Assembly: GCA_959020415.1 (NCBI GenBank)
Contig: CAUERX010000023.1
Span: 1-22,156, forward strand
Origin: an uncultured bacterium
Lineage (GTDB): Bacteria; Bacillota_I; Bacilli_A; RF39; UBA660
Length of the DNA: 22,156 nucleotides
Direction of reading: 5' to 3'
This document shows, piece by piece, positions 7,524 through 15,916 of this stretch. The notes beneath the pieces are model-generated. The model had not been told where the DNA came from, ran no database searches, and was given only the letters and a program-made list of their open reading frames with translations. Each line of letters opens with the position of its first letter. Position 1 is the stretch's first letter. Position numbers and translations under genes: made by a program.

Positions 7524-9879
7524 AATTGTTTTTATTTTCCCATTTCCAATTTTTAATTTCTGGCATATCTTCGCCATTTTCTCTAATGTAAGCATTATGA
7601 ATTATGATTTTATTCTTCATTTCCTCCATTAAATAGATCTCTTTGCTTCCTTGCTTTGGAAGATGCTCAATAACGTCTTGAACTAAATGGAATCTGTCAA
7701 TTTTATTTTGAACGCGCATATCAAATGGCGTTGTTATTGTTCCTTCTTCTAAATAACCATGAACTGAAATATTACGATTAGTTCTTAGATAAGTCAATTC
7801 GTGAATTAACGTTGGATAACCGTGATAGGTGAAAATAATTGGCTTATTTTTAGTGAAAAGCAAATTATACTCTTCATCACTTAAAGCATGGGGATGTTTA
7901 GCTGGAGACTCTAATTTCATTAAATCGACAATATTTATACATCTAATTTTAATATTAGGCAATTCTTCATTTAAAATAGAAATCGCTGCAATAGTTTCTA
8001 AAGTTGGCGTATCGCCACAGCAAGCCATAATAACATCGGGTTCTTCATTTTGGTCATTACTTGCCCACGGCCAAATTCCAATACCTTTAGTGCAATGGAT
8101 TTTGGCTTCTTCCATTGAAAGCCATTGAAAACTTGGATGTTTTGAGGCAACTATTACATTGACGTAATTACGACTTTTAATACAGTGATCAAAGCAAGAC
8201 AATAGACAATTAGCATCTGGTGGGAGATACATTCTTACAACATCAGCTTTTTTATTAGCAATATGATCTAAAAAACCTGGGTCTTGATGAGTAAAACCGT
8301 TGTGATCTTGTTGCCAAACATTTGAGGTTAAAATTAAATTTAATGAGGCAATATCGCGGCGCCAAGAAATTTGACTACATACTTTAAGCCATTTTGCGTG
8401 CTGCGAAACCATTGAATCAACAATGCGAATAAAAGCTTCATAGCTCGTAAAAAATCCATGTCTTCCAGTTAATAAATATCCTTCTAGCCAACCTTCACAC
8501 ATATGTTCAGAAAGATAAGAATCCATAATTCGACCATTGGGATTTAAGTGCTCATCATTTTCAATTATTGGTTCTTGCCAATCACGATCTGTTACTTCGA
8601 ACATTTTATATAGGCGGTTTGACATAGCCTCATCTGGGCTGAAGGTTCTAAAATTATTTGGATTATTTTTGATAATGTCACGGACATAGCCACTTAATTC
8701 TAACATGTCTTGTGTAACTGTTTCTCCATGTTTTTTTACTTCAACAGCATAATCTTGAAAATTAGGTAAAATTAGATCTTTTAAAAGTAATCCTCCATTG
8801 GCATAAGGACTTGCGCCCATTCGTTTTTGACCATCGGGTGTTAATTTTTTTATTTCTGGCTTTAATCTTCCTTCTTCGTCAAATAGTTCTTCAGGATGAT
8901 AACTTTTTAGCCATGTTTCTAGTTCCTTGACATGATCTATACTTTCCATTGAAATAGGAACTTGGTGAGCTCTAAAAGTACCTTCAACTTTTTTGTCGTC
9001 AACTATTTTAGGACCGGTCCAACCTTTTGGCGTTTTTAAAATAATCATTGGCCATAGCGGTAATTCTTCATCGCTACCTTTACGAGATTTATCCCATATT
9101 TCGGTAATTTGATTTATCACTAAGTCCATTGTTTTGCTCATTAAATGATGCATTGTTTTTGGGTCATCACCTTCAACCAAATATGGTTTATAACCAAGTG
9201 CATAAAAATAACTGCCTAATTCTTTATTTTTCATTCTAGAAAAAACAGTTGGATTGCTTATTTTATATCCATTTAGATTCAAAATAGGAATAACTGCCCC
9301 ATCGGTTTTGGGATTTATAAATTTATTGGAATGCCAAGAAGTTGCTAAAGGGCCAGTTTCTGCTTCACCATCACCAATAACACATGCGGCTATTAAATTT
9401 GGATTATCAAGAACAGCACCATAAGCATGGGCTAAAGAATACCCTAATTCTCCACCTTCGTGAATACTTCCGGGGTTTTCTGGCGCAGCATGACTTGAAA
9501 TACCGCCAGGAAACGAGAACTGTTTAAACAGTTTCTTTAGACCATCTTCGTCTTCGGTGATGTTTGGATAGAATTCACTGTAACTACCTTCTAGATAAGT
9601 ATTGGCAACCAAAAAATTACCACCATGTCCAGGACCAGAAATATAAATCATATCCAAATTATATTTTCTAATAACTCTATTTAAATGAGTATAAACAAAA
9701 TTTTGAGCTGGAACTGTTCCCCAATGCCCTACTATTTTCTTTTTAATGTCCTTTTCTGTTAAAGGCTCTTTTAATAATGGATTATCGAGTAAATATAATT
9801 GAGCAGCAGACAGATAGTTAGCAGCTCTAAAATACTTATCTAATAATTCGATTTCTTTATTGCTTGTTTCTTTGGTCAT
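7522..9879 (-). CDS. xfp: Phosphoketolase (xylulose 5-P / fructose 6-P)
   Basis: Thiamine-diphosphate enzyme that uses phosphate to split xylulose 5-phosphate (and often fructose 6-phosphate) into acetyl phosphate plus glyceraldehyde 3-phosphate (or erythrose 4-phosphate). It is the key step of heterofermentative sugar use. The 785 residues are normal for the family. Visible are GHWG (51-54), GPGHGG (82-87), the long signature with PENPGSIHEGGELGYSL (about 133-149), and the cofactor motif GDGEAETGP (169-177) running to NLNG (201-204). All key segments are intact. The start has AAGGGG before ATG. It is a single-gene unit with its own extended -10 promoter. Dual or single substrate use cannot be told from sequence. 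Confidence 0.96.
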   Translation of the reverse strand: MTKETSNKEIELLDKYFRAANYLSAAQLYLLDNPLLKEPLTEKDIKKKIVGHWGTVPAQNFVYTHLNRVIRKYNLDMIYISGPGHGGNFLVANTYLEGSYSEFYPNITEDEDGLKKLFKQFSFPGGISSHAAPENPGSIHEGGELGYSLAHAYGAVLDNPNLIAACVIGDGEAETGPLATSWHSNKFINPKTDGAVIPILNLNGYKISNPTVFSRMKNKELGSYFYALGYKPYLVEGDDPKTMHHLMSKTMDLVINQITEIWDKSRKGSDEELPLWPMIILKTPKGWTGPKIVDDKKVEGTFRAHQVPISMESIDHVKELETWLKSYHPEELFDEEGRLKPEIKKLTPDGQKRMGASPYANGGLLLKDLILPNFQDYAVEVKKHGETVTQDMLELSGYVRDIIKNNPNNFRTFSPDEAMSNRLYKMFEVTDRDWQEPIIENDEHLNPNGRIMDSYLSEHMCEGWLEGYLLTGRHGFFTSYEAFIRIVDSMVSQHAKWLKVCSQISWRRDIASLNLILTSNVWQQDHNGFTHQDPGFLDHIANKKADVVRMYLPPDANCLLSCFDHCIKSRNYVNVIVASKHPSFQWLSMEEAKIHCTKGIGIWPWASNDQNEEPDVIMACCGDTPTLETIAAISILNEELPNIKIRCINIVDLMKLESPAKHPHALSDEEYNLLFTKNKPIIFTYHGYPTLIHELTYLRTNRNISVHGYLEEGTITTPFDMRVQNKIDRFHLVQDVIEHLPKQGSKEIYLMEEMKNKIIIHNAYIRENGEDMPEIKNWKWENKNN

Positions 9880-9905
9880 ATTATTCCCCTTCTATTCTAA
9901 TTAAT

Positions 9906-9935
9906 ATTATAGCATACTTAGCTTAAAATTTTAAG
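9906..9935 (-). promoter_or_regulatory. xfp promoter with overlapping palindrome
   Basis: On the minus strand an extended -10, TGCTATAAT (TATAAT at 9906-9911), lies 27 bases before the xfp ATG. The -35 region is poor and is occupied by a perfect 14-base palindrome, CTTAAAATTTTAAG (9922-9935). That position suits an operator, but AT-rich sequence makes such repeats easier to find by chance. Confidence 0.5.
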
Positions 9936-9995
9936 ATTGTTTTTTTATTTGTTTCGATAATATTATTTTTAATTAACTCTTTAATACTTTTAACA

Positions 9996-10029
9996 TAATT
10001 ATTTTTTATTATATAATAAAAAATAATTA
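9996..10029. repeat. Perfect 34-base AT palindrome
   Basis: A 17-base arm (beginning TAATTATTTTTTATTAT) is followed without a gap by its exact reverse complement. It can form a cruciform or RNA hairpin, and it overlaps the end of the mutS terminator by six bases. It lies downstream of mutS and upstream of the xfp promoter, so it may also act as a backup terminator. Confidence 0.8.
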
Positions 10030-10044
10030 GCTGTAGACTAACTA
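10014..10044 (-). terminator. Intrinsic terminator at the mutS stop
   Basis: On the minus strand TAGTTAG pairs with CTAATTA (7 bp, one G-U) around a 7-base loop, followed by TTTTTTATT. The mutS stop codon TAG is the last triplet of the left arm. Confidence 0.6.
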
Positions 10045-12575
10045 TTTTTATTTATTTCTTTTAATTGATACAAAATATTTAAAGCTTCTAATGGTGTTAC
10101 TTCTAAGGGATCAATTTTATTTAATTTTTCTTCAACTTTTGATTGTTTCGGAATTAATTCATCAATTGGTAATGCTTCTTGAACTCTAATATCACGTTTT
10201 TGTTCGTTGCCTTCATAAACTTTTAAAATTTCAGTAGCTCTTTTAATAAGAGATTCTGGAAGGTTAGCAAGTTTGGCAACGTGAATACCGTAGCTCTTAT
10301 CGACACTACCTTCCTTTATTTTATGAAGAAAAGTTATTTTACCATCTTCCTCATAAGCACTTACATGAATATTTCTTAAACCTGGTAGAGTGTTTTCTAA
10401 ATCCGTTAATTCATGATAGTGAGTGGAAAAGAAGGTTTTCCCTTTAATATTTTGATGGATATACTCAATAATGGATTGCGCTAAAGCCATTCCATCGAAA
10501 GTGGCAGTTCCTCTACCTAGTTCATCAAAAAGCAATAAGCTAATTTCCGTAGCGTTACTAATAGCATTATTAGCTTCCATCATTTCGACCATAAATGTTG
10601 ATTCACCACTTACTAAATCATCACTAGCGCCAATTCTAGTAAATATAGAATCAAATACTGGAAGTTTAGCTTCTTTAGCAGGAACAAAACAACCAATTTG
10701 AGCCATGATAGATATTATAGCCATTTGACGCATATATGTCGATTTTCCGGCCATGTTTGGTCCTGTGATTAACAATATGTTGGTCTCTTTATCCATAATA
10801 ATGTCATTGGATACAAATTCAGTATCAATCACCTTTTCAACAACCGGGTGGCGTGATTCTTTAATACACAATTCTTTTTCGGTTAATGTTGGTCTAATAT
10901 AGTTGTTTTGTTCACTAACAGTGGCGAATGATTGCATTACATCGATTTCGCTAATTATTTTAGCGATTTCTTGAAGTTTTGGAATATAAGTTTTAACCTC
11001 ATCACGAATGCTTAAAAATAAGCTGTATTCAAGCTCGATTATTTTTTCTTCAGCATTTAAAATTAAAGCTTCTTTTTCCTTTAGAACTGGGCTTATATAT
11101 CTTTCACAGTTAGCTAAGGTTTGTTTTCGTTGGTAGCCAAATTCATCTTTAATCATATCCATATTGCCTTTGCTGACTTCGATATAATATCCAAATACAC
11201 GATTATACCCGATTTTAAGATTTTTAATGCCAGTACGTTCGCGCTCTCCTTGTTCAAACCTAGCGACGAAGTCTTTGCCACCCTTACGAAGGTCTTTTAA
11301 TTCATCTAATTCAGCATTAAAGCCATCTTTAATTAAATATCCTTCTTTTAATCCCATAGGCGGGTTTTCATAAATACTATGTTCTAATAATTTATATAAA
11401 TCATTTAATGGTTCTAGTTCTTTATGAAAGCTAATTTGTTTTAATAATTCACTAATTTGAGGCAAAACCTTGATTGAATTTCTTAGTTGAAGCATGTCTC
11501 TAGCGTTGGCATTACCAAAAGCTATTTTACCACTTAAACGTTCAAGGTCGTAAACTTCCATTAAATAAGTTTCTAAATCACTTTTAATTATAAATTCTTT
11601 TAGTAATATATCGACACAATTGTATCGCTCTTCAATGCTTTTCTTATCAATCAATGGACTTAAAATATATTTTTTTAATAATCTGGCTCCCATTGCTGTT
11701 TTTGTTTTATCTAAAAGCCAAACTAATGAATAATTGCGTTGCTTTAATCTTAAAGTTTCGATAAGCTCAAGATTACGTTTTGTATGAACATCCATTTTTA
11801 AATAATTTTTTGTTTCTTTAATTTGGACTGGTTGAAGATGTGCTAGACTACGTTTTTGGTTATTTTCGATATAAGCAATTAAGTGTTTTACGGTTTCTAT
11901 ATAACGTTGATCAGTTAATTCATTATAAACTTTAGCATAATTTTCAGTTGTATTTTCGGTAATGGTAATTGTTAAATGAAATTGGTTTTTTAAAATTGAG
12001 TAAATACTTTTATCAACTTTTTCGGTAATTACTACTTCTTTAACGCCTAAATTAACTATTTCACTAACTACTTTTGATGGATTATGTTCTATTAATAAAG
12101 CATAAATTTCACCGGTTGAAACGTCAGCATAGCTAATGCCATAAGCATGTTTAAAATCAACGATATTAGCGATGAAATTAAAATCATCAGACTTCAAAGT
12201 GTCACCATTCATGACAGTTCCAGAACTGATGATTTGGATAATATCACGTTTAACAATTCCTTTAACATCTTTAGCATCTTCCAGTTGTTCACAAATACCA
12301 ACTTTATAACCCTTTTCAATTAATCTATCTATATACCCTGATGCAGCATGGTGTGGGATCCCACACATAGGTATTCTTTCATCTAAACCAGCGGATTTGC
12401 CAGTTAAAGTTAATTCTAGTTCATGACTAAGTAAAATAGCATCATCGAAGAACATTTCATAAAAATCTCCTAGCCTAAAAAAGATTATTAAATCTTCATT
12501 GGCATTTTTAATTTCTAAATACTGCTTCATCATTGGGGTTACTTTATTTAAATCTACATCTTTTCGTTCCATCAT
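10038..12575 (-). CDS. mutS: DNA mismatch repair protein MutS
   Basis: Binds base mismatches and small loops in new DNA and, using ATP, recruits MutL. The 845 residues match MutS1 length. The N-terminal mismatch reader has FYE (residues 38-40) within GDFYEMFFDDA. A connector, lever and clamp region fills about 120-560. The ATPase shows Walker A GPNMAGKST (605-613), FMVEMMEA (661-668), Walker B LLLFDELGRGT (680-690), and the His motif STHYHEL (717-723). The usual TST after GRG reads TAT here, a mild change. The C-terminus keeps the DPLEVTPLEALNILYQL helical tail. The first two codons are both ATG; the second (12572) is better spaced from GGTGAT. mutL is not adjacent, whereas the two are often neighbours. 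It has its own promoter and terminator. Confidence 0.97.
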   Translation of the reverse strand: MMERKDVDLNKVTPMMKQYLEIKNANEDLIIFFRLGDFYEMFFDDAILLSHELELTLTGKSAGLDERIPMCGIPHHAASGYIDRLIEKGYKVGICEQLEDAKDVKGIVKRDIIQIISSGTVMNGDTLKSDDFNFIANIVDFKHAYGISYADVSTGEIYALLIEHNPSKVVSEIVNLGVKEVVITEKVDKSIYSILKNQFHLTITITENTTENYAKVYNELTDQRYIETVKHLIAYIENNQKRSLAHLQPVQIKETKNYLKMDVHTKRNLELIETLRLKQRNYSLVWLLDKTKTAMGARLLKKYILSPLIDKKSIEERYNCVDILLKEFIIKSDLETYLMEVYDLERLSGKIAFGNANARDMLQLRNSIKVLPQISELLKQISFHKELEPLNDLYKLLEHSIYENPPMGLKEGYLIKDGFNAELDELKDLRKGGKDFVARFEQGERERTGIKNLKIGYNRVFGYYIEVSKGNMDMIKDEFGYQRKQTLANCERYISPVLKEKEALILNAEEKIIELEYSLFLSIRDEVKTYIPKLQEIAKIISEIDVMQSFATVSEQNNYIRPTLTEKELCIKESRHPVVEKVIDTEFVSNDIIMDKETNILLITGPNMAGKSTYMRQMAIISIMAQIGCFVPAKEAKLPVFDSIFTRIGASDDLVSGESTFMVEMMEANNAISNATEISLLLFDELGRGTATFDGMALAQSIIEYIHQNIKGKTFFSTHYHELTDLENTLPGLRNIHVSAYEEDGKITFLHKIKEGSVDKSYGIHVAKLANLPESLIKRATEILKVYEGNEQKRDIRVQEALPIDELIPKQSKVEEKLNKIDPLEVTPLEALNILYQLKEINKNS

Positions 12576-12607
12576 ATCACCAACATCTAACTTTCTAATG
12601 CATTTAT

Positions 12608-12637
12608 ATTATAATACATTTCAAGGGAAATAGTCAA
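12608..12637 (-). promoter_or_regulatory. mutS promoter
   Basis: On the minus strand TTGACT (12632-12637), an 18-base spacer and TATAAT (12608-12613) form a good housekeeping promoter about 32 bases before the mutS ATG. Confidence 0.6.
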
Positions 12638-12642
12638 TGAAA

Positions 12643-12659
12643 TAACGGTATTACCGTTA
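12643..12659. repeat. 17-base palindrome upstream of the mutS -35
   Basis: A perfect inverted repeat with one central base (TAACGGTA, A, TACCGTTA on the minus strand). It begins six bases upstream of the mutS -35 box and is GC-richer than its surroundings. No T run follows, so an operator fits better than a terminator. Confidence 0.6.
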
Positions 12660-12728
12660 GCTTTTCGCCTAATTTTTTTATAAATTTATCATGTTTTTTC
12701 TCATCTTATAATTTCAATATTTTCCATT

Positions 12729-12753
12729 TAAAAACTACCTTTTTAGGTAGTTT
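12729..12753 (-). terminator. Terminator at the end of the PDZ protease gene
   Basis: On the minus strand AAACTACCT pairs perfectly with AGGTAGTTT (9 bp) around AAAA, followed by a short T run. The stop codon TAG lies inside the right arm. Confidence 0.65.
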
Positions 12754-13742
12754 AAAGCCTCATCAAATGTTTCGATTGGAACTATATCAATATCGTACCC
12801 TTTTTTATTTTTAAGGTCTCTAGCTTCAACATAGTTTTCACCTTGTGGAACGAGGAAAACATCAGCTTTTTCCTTTACAGCTCCCATTAATTTATATTTG
12901 ATACCACTGATTTCTCCAACGTTTCCATTTCGATCAATGGTTCCAGTTCCTACTATTTTTTTGCCATTGGTTAAGTCTATTTTGTTTAAATAACTATAAA
13001 CAGTAAGAGACATCATTAGACCACCAGAAGACCCTGATTCACTATCTTTAAATTTTAAATCAACGTGATGATCAGATTTAATATCTAAAGTTTCAGTAAT
13101 GATAATACCTGCTTTAGCCTCCCCGTTGACATCAATTAAAGTTGTTTTACATTGTTTTTGTTTTCCATCTCTAATAACGGTAAAGTTTATTTTATCGTTT
13201 GGTTTTTTATCTTTAACAAAATCGTATAAATCCTGTTTTTGTTTAATTGTTTTACCATCAACTTTAATAATTTGATCTTTTACTTTTAAATTAGTTTTAG
13301 CTAAATCATCGACATAAGTTACATATACTTTGTTATTTTCAGTTTTGTAGTCAATGTCTGAACGATCGTAAGCAACTAAAACGGCGATATCATTGGCTTC
13401 TTCTAAAAGCATTTTATTACGGTATTCTTCGTCTTCAATCGTTTCGTCACCAACGGTTACTTCTTCTTCTTTAACTATGTCCCAATTAGGATTTATTAAA
13501 GCATAAAGCAGCATCGGAATGGTCCCTTCTACTTGGGAGACATAGGCCATATTAAGAGAACCAGATAATTTGAAATCGGTAGCAATATCGACCTTTTCTT
13601 TGGTATCAATTGTTCCTCCTGGTGCTGAAATATAGTATGGTAATCTTACAGTGAAAAGAATAATGGCGATAACAATTATTAGCAGGCTTATAAAGTTTTC
13701 TTTAATGTAATTTTTAGTTTTTTCATATATTTTAGTAAACAT
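12735..13742 (-). CDS. ylbL: Membrane-anchored PDZ/Lon-type serine protease (YlbL/SepM family)
   Basis: Cell-surface protease with one N-terminal membrane anchor (residues 18-36), then an extracellular PDZ domain (about 125-205) and a Lon S16-type catalytic domain (215-335). SepM in streptococci trims a competence pheromone; YlbL in Bacillus helps clear cell-division checkpoint proteins. By alignment with the usual GPSAG box, the catalytic Ser is S239 in SGSSGGLMM, and the partner Lys is K282 in GEISGIKYK. The box here reads GSSGG, a departure from GPSAG that keeps the Ser. Length (335) is typical. The ribosome site AAGGATTGACCT precedes ATG. It is divergent from ylbJ, with 46 bases between the starts; in Bacillus subtilis ylbJ and ylbL are also close neighbours. 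The substrate is unknown. Confidence 0.9.
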   Translation of the reverse strand: MFTKIYEKTKNYIKENFISLLIIVIAIILFTVRLPYYISAPGGTIDTKEKVDIATDFKLSGSLNMAYVSQVEGTIPMLLYALINPNWDIVKEEEVTVGDETIEDEEYRNKMLLEEANDIAVLVAYDRSDIDYKTENNKVYVTYVDDLAKTNLKVKDQIIKVDGKTIKQKQDLYDFVKDKKPNDKINFTVIRDGKQKQCKTTLIDVNGEAKAGIIITETLDIKSDHHVDLKFKDSESGSSGGLMMSLTVYSYLNKIDLTNGKKIVGTGTIDRNGNVGEISGIKYKLMGAVKEKADVFLVPQGENYVEARDLKNKKGYDIDIVPIETFDEALNYLKR

Positions 13743-13788
13743 AGGTCAATCCTTTCTATTATTAAAATATACTTACATAGGTGAATTT

Positions 13789-14766
13789 ATGAAAAAGTGG
13801 GTTAGCGTAGTTACAGTATTAATTTTAATGTTCCTTTGTTTTGAAATACTAACAGAGTCAAAAAGTATTTTAGATTCTGTTTCTTTTTCGCTGGCAATTT
13901 GGAAAAATAATATTTTTCCATCGCTTTTTCCCTTTTTTGTTTTATCAGAGGTTATGATAAAGTATGGAATTCCTGAGTTTATTGGTAATTTGCTCAAACC
14001 ATTTATGAATAAATTATTTAAAATTAAAAGCTCAGCAGCTTTTGTCTTTATCATGAGTATTATATCAGGAAATCCAGCAAATGCAAAATACACAAGAGAA
14101 TTATATTTAAATGGTGATTTGAATGTTCATGAGGCAACAAAAATTTTGTGTTTTTCGTGTTTTGCCAATCCTTTGTTTATTTTGGGAACAGTAGCCTTAT
14201 TATTTTTGAATAATAAGGAGGTTGGGATTTTAATTCTGCTATGTCATTATTTAGGAAATATTATAATTGGTTTAATTATGAGAAATTACTATCCAAGCAA
14301 GAAAGAAAATGAAAAAGTAAGTTTTTCTAGAGCTATTAACAGTATGCACCAAAAAAGAATTAGTAATAAAAGTGGTTTTGGGACGATCTTCACTAATTCT
14401 TTAGTTAACAGTATTAATACACTTTTGCTTATCTTAGGAGTTATGACAATGTGTTTGGTTTTTACAACAATCATCGATAACAATGTTAATTTAAATAGTG
14501 TTTTTCAAAGTATTTTAAATGGCTTTATCGAAATGACTCAAGGTTTAAAATACATAAGTTTAGAAGCAATACCACTTAAAATCAAATGCGTTTTATCCGT
14601 AATGATTTTATCGTTTGGTGGATTTAGTATTCACATGCAGATAGTGAGTATCTTAAGTGATACAGATATTAAGTATTTTCCTTTTTTATGCGCCCGTATG
14701 ATGCATGCAATAATATCTGGAATTTTAATGTTTGTTTCATTTGATTTTTGGATTAACTTGTTTTAA
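13789..14766 (+). CDS. ylbJ: Sporulation integral membrane protein YlbJ family
   Basis: Multi-spanning membrane protein of 325 residues, with about eight hydrophobic segments from residue 5 to the C-terminus. The ISGNPANAKYTREL segment (about 92-105) and the following FANPLF region are typical of YlbJ and related nucleoside-recognition (Gate) domain proteins. In Bacillus subtilis YlbJ is needed for sporulation and is made under SigmaE. The start has AGGTGAATTT before ATG. No clear SigmaA promoter is seen in the 46-base divergent region, and I could not identify a SigmaE site with confidence. The stop codon overlaps the stop of the converging pseudopilin gene (TTAA). Together with the CotF-like pair it points to a spore former or a recent descendant of one. 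Confidence 0.85.
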   Translation: MKKWVSVVTVLILMFLCFEILTESKSILDSVSFSLAIWKNNIFPSLFPFFVLSEVMIKYGIPEFIGNLLKPFMNKLFKIKSSAAFVFIMSIISGNPANAKYTRELYLNGDLNVHEATKILCFSCFANPLFILGTVALLFLNNKEVGILILLCHYLGNIIIGLIMRNYYPSKKENEKVSFSRAINSMHQKRISNKSGFGTIFTNSLVNSINTLLLILGVMTMCLVFTTIIDNNVNLNSVFQSILNGFIEMTQGLKYISLEAIPLKIKCVLSVMILSFGGFSIHMQIVSILSDTDIKYFPFLCARMMHAIISGILMFVSFDFWINLF

Positions 14767-15245
14767 TGAAATGTATAAATATAGTTAAACTTAACGTCTT
14801 CATTTAAGTTTCCACCAGTAACAATATAACTAATTTGAAGATACGAATTATCAACGTTTGGATCATCAGCGACTAATGATATGGTTGGGGCAGCTAAAGT
14901 AAATGATTCTATTTCAGCCCCTTTTGGCATTTCTATTTTTTGTTTAGTGCCTATGGTAACACCATCTGATTCAACTATTATTTGCTCAGTACTACCATCA
15001 AGATAAGTAACTGTGCAGCTATTACCTGTACAAGTAGCAGCACTGATGTATTTTTTTGATAATTTATTATTGATATTTGTAGCGATTAAAGCATTTTTAT
15101 CCATAACTCTAGTTTTCAATGAATTATTAACGTAAACATCTTTTAACTCTAAAACTATTTCGAAAAGGAAGACAACTATAATCATGGTTAAAGTAAAAGA
15201 CGCGAGTAATTCAACAACGGTAAATCCCTTTTTATTTAATTTCAC
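14763..15245 (-). CDS. Type IV pseudopilin (second gene of the pair)
   Basis: 160 residues with a class III prepilin signal: MKLNKKG, cleavage after Gly7, then FTVVELL with Glu at +5 and a hydrophobic helix to about residue 30. The rest is an extracellular pilin-like head with two cysteines five residues apart (C72 and C77), able to form a disulfide. The start is GTG, fixed by AAGGAGG 6 bases upstream, which lies just after the stop of the partner gene. It is probably a minor pilin of a competence or type IV pilus, in the ComG/GspH sense; the exact subunit cannot be told. The 3' end collides with ylbJ. Confidence 0.83.
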   Translation of the reverse strand: MKLNKKGFTVVELLASFTLTMIIVVFLFEIVLELKDVYVNNSLKTRVMDKNALIATNINNKLSKKYISAATCTGNSCTVTYLDGSTEQIIVESDGVTIGTKQKIEMPKGAEIESFTLAAPTISLVADDPNVDNSYLQISYIVTGGNLNEDVKFNYIYTFH

Positions 15246-15259
15246 GGTAGGCCTCCTTT

Positions 15260-15811
15260 TTAACTAATTTTTCCGTACGTTATGGTAGCAAATGTTCCGT
15301 TTTTGTATTCAGCAATTAATCTATTTTTATTACTTTCTAACTCTATTTGATTAATGAAATTACGCATTCCTTCGGAAATGTTTAGATTTTTGTTTTTGTT
15401 TACATATGTTTTTAAATTTGTTACGTCGGAGTTAGTAAACAGCACGCTTCTAAACTCACCGGCATTAGCTAAAGTATCACAAAGATTAGAATTAGCTAAA
15501 TTAGTATCAACTGTACAAAAAGTTCGTTCCCCTTCTTTTTTAAAATTTTCAGTTTCAATAATTATTTTAAAAGGAGTGGTAGAATTAATTTGTCCACTTA
15601 AAGGTTTACTAGAACTTTCATTTTGTGATACATATTTTTTCACACTGTTTAAATTATATATTCCTTCAACGGTATTATAGTTATAGCTATTATTATAATT
15701 TACAATTAGATTTTTAAACTGAGTGTAAAGAATAACCAAAACTGTCAAGCTGAAAGTGGCAACAACCAAGGTTTCAACCAATAAAAAACCTTTACTATTT
15801 AATTTTTTCAT
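15260..15811 (-). CDS. Type IV pseudopilin (first gene of the pair)
   Basis: 183 residues. The prepilin signal is MKKLNSKG with cleavage after Gly8, then FLLVETL with Glu at +5 and a hydrophobic stretch to about residue 30. The head domain carries C99 and C111, a possible disulfide. AAGGAGC precedes ATG. It is followed 14 bases later by the second pseudopilin gene, forming a two-gene operon. It faces the PilB-type ATPase gene across a 105-base region, so the two units probably build one machine. No platform protein (PilC/ComGB), major pilin or prepilin peptidase is in the window. Assignment to a ComG-type position is inference. Confidence 0.83.
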   Translation of the reverse strand: MKKLNSKGFLLVETLVVATFSLTVLVILYTQFKNLIVNYNNSYNYNTVEGIYNLNSVKKYVSQNESSSKPLSGQINSTTPFKIIIETENFKKEGERTFCTVDTNLANSNLCDTLANAGEFRSVLFTNSDVTNLKTYVNKNKNLNISEGMRNFINQIELESNKNRLIAEYKNGTFATITYGKIS

Positions 15812-15843
15812 ATTTTGCTCCTTTTTAGTTTGTATTTATCTTG

Positions 15844-15863
15844 AATATATTATATAATATATT
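15844..15863. promoter_or_regulatory. Divergent control region with 20-base palindrome
   Basis: A perfect AT palindrome, AATATATTATATAATATATT, lies between the pseudopilin and ATPase genes. It contains a TATAAT box on each strand (15853-15858 on +, 15849-15854 on -). On + a weak TTGTAT (15830-15835) sits 17 bases upstream; no good -35 is seen on -. It may set both directions at once. Confidence 0.45.
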
Positions 15864-15916
15864 TAGGATAAATGCTAGTCCTTAAGTAAAAGAAAATAAA
15901 AGGAGTGTATAAGAAT

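Noticed and set aside
7829..8128. Open frame of 99 codons on + inside xfp
   Set aside because: Antisense to a well-conserved part of phosphoketolase; no start signal.
12576..12734. Riboswitch or T-box leader ahead of mutS
   Set aside because: The symmetric element lies upstream of the promoter and is not transcribed with mutS; the leader is too short for a known riboswitch.
13773..14093. Open frame of 106 codons on - inside ylbJ
   Set aside because: Antisense to a gene with a good ribosome site and family match.
15905..15916. GTG start for the PilB-type ATPase
   Set aside because: The codon abuts the AAGGAG site with no spacing, so the ATG at 15917 is more likely.
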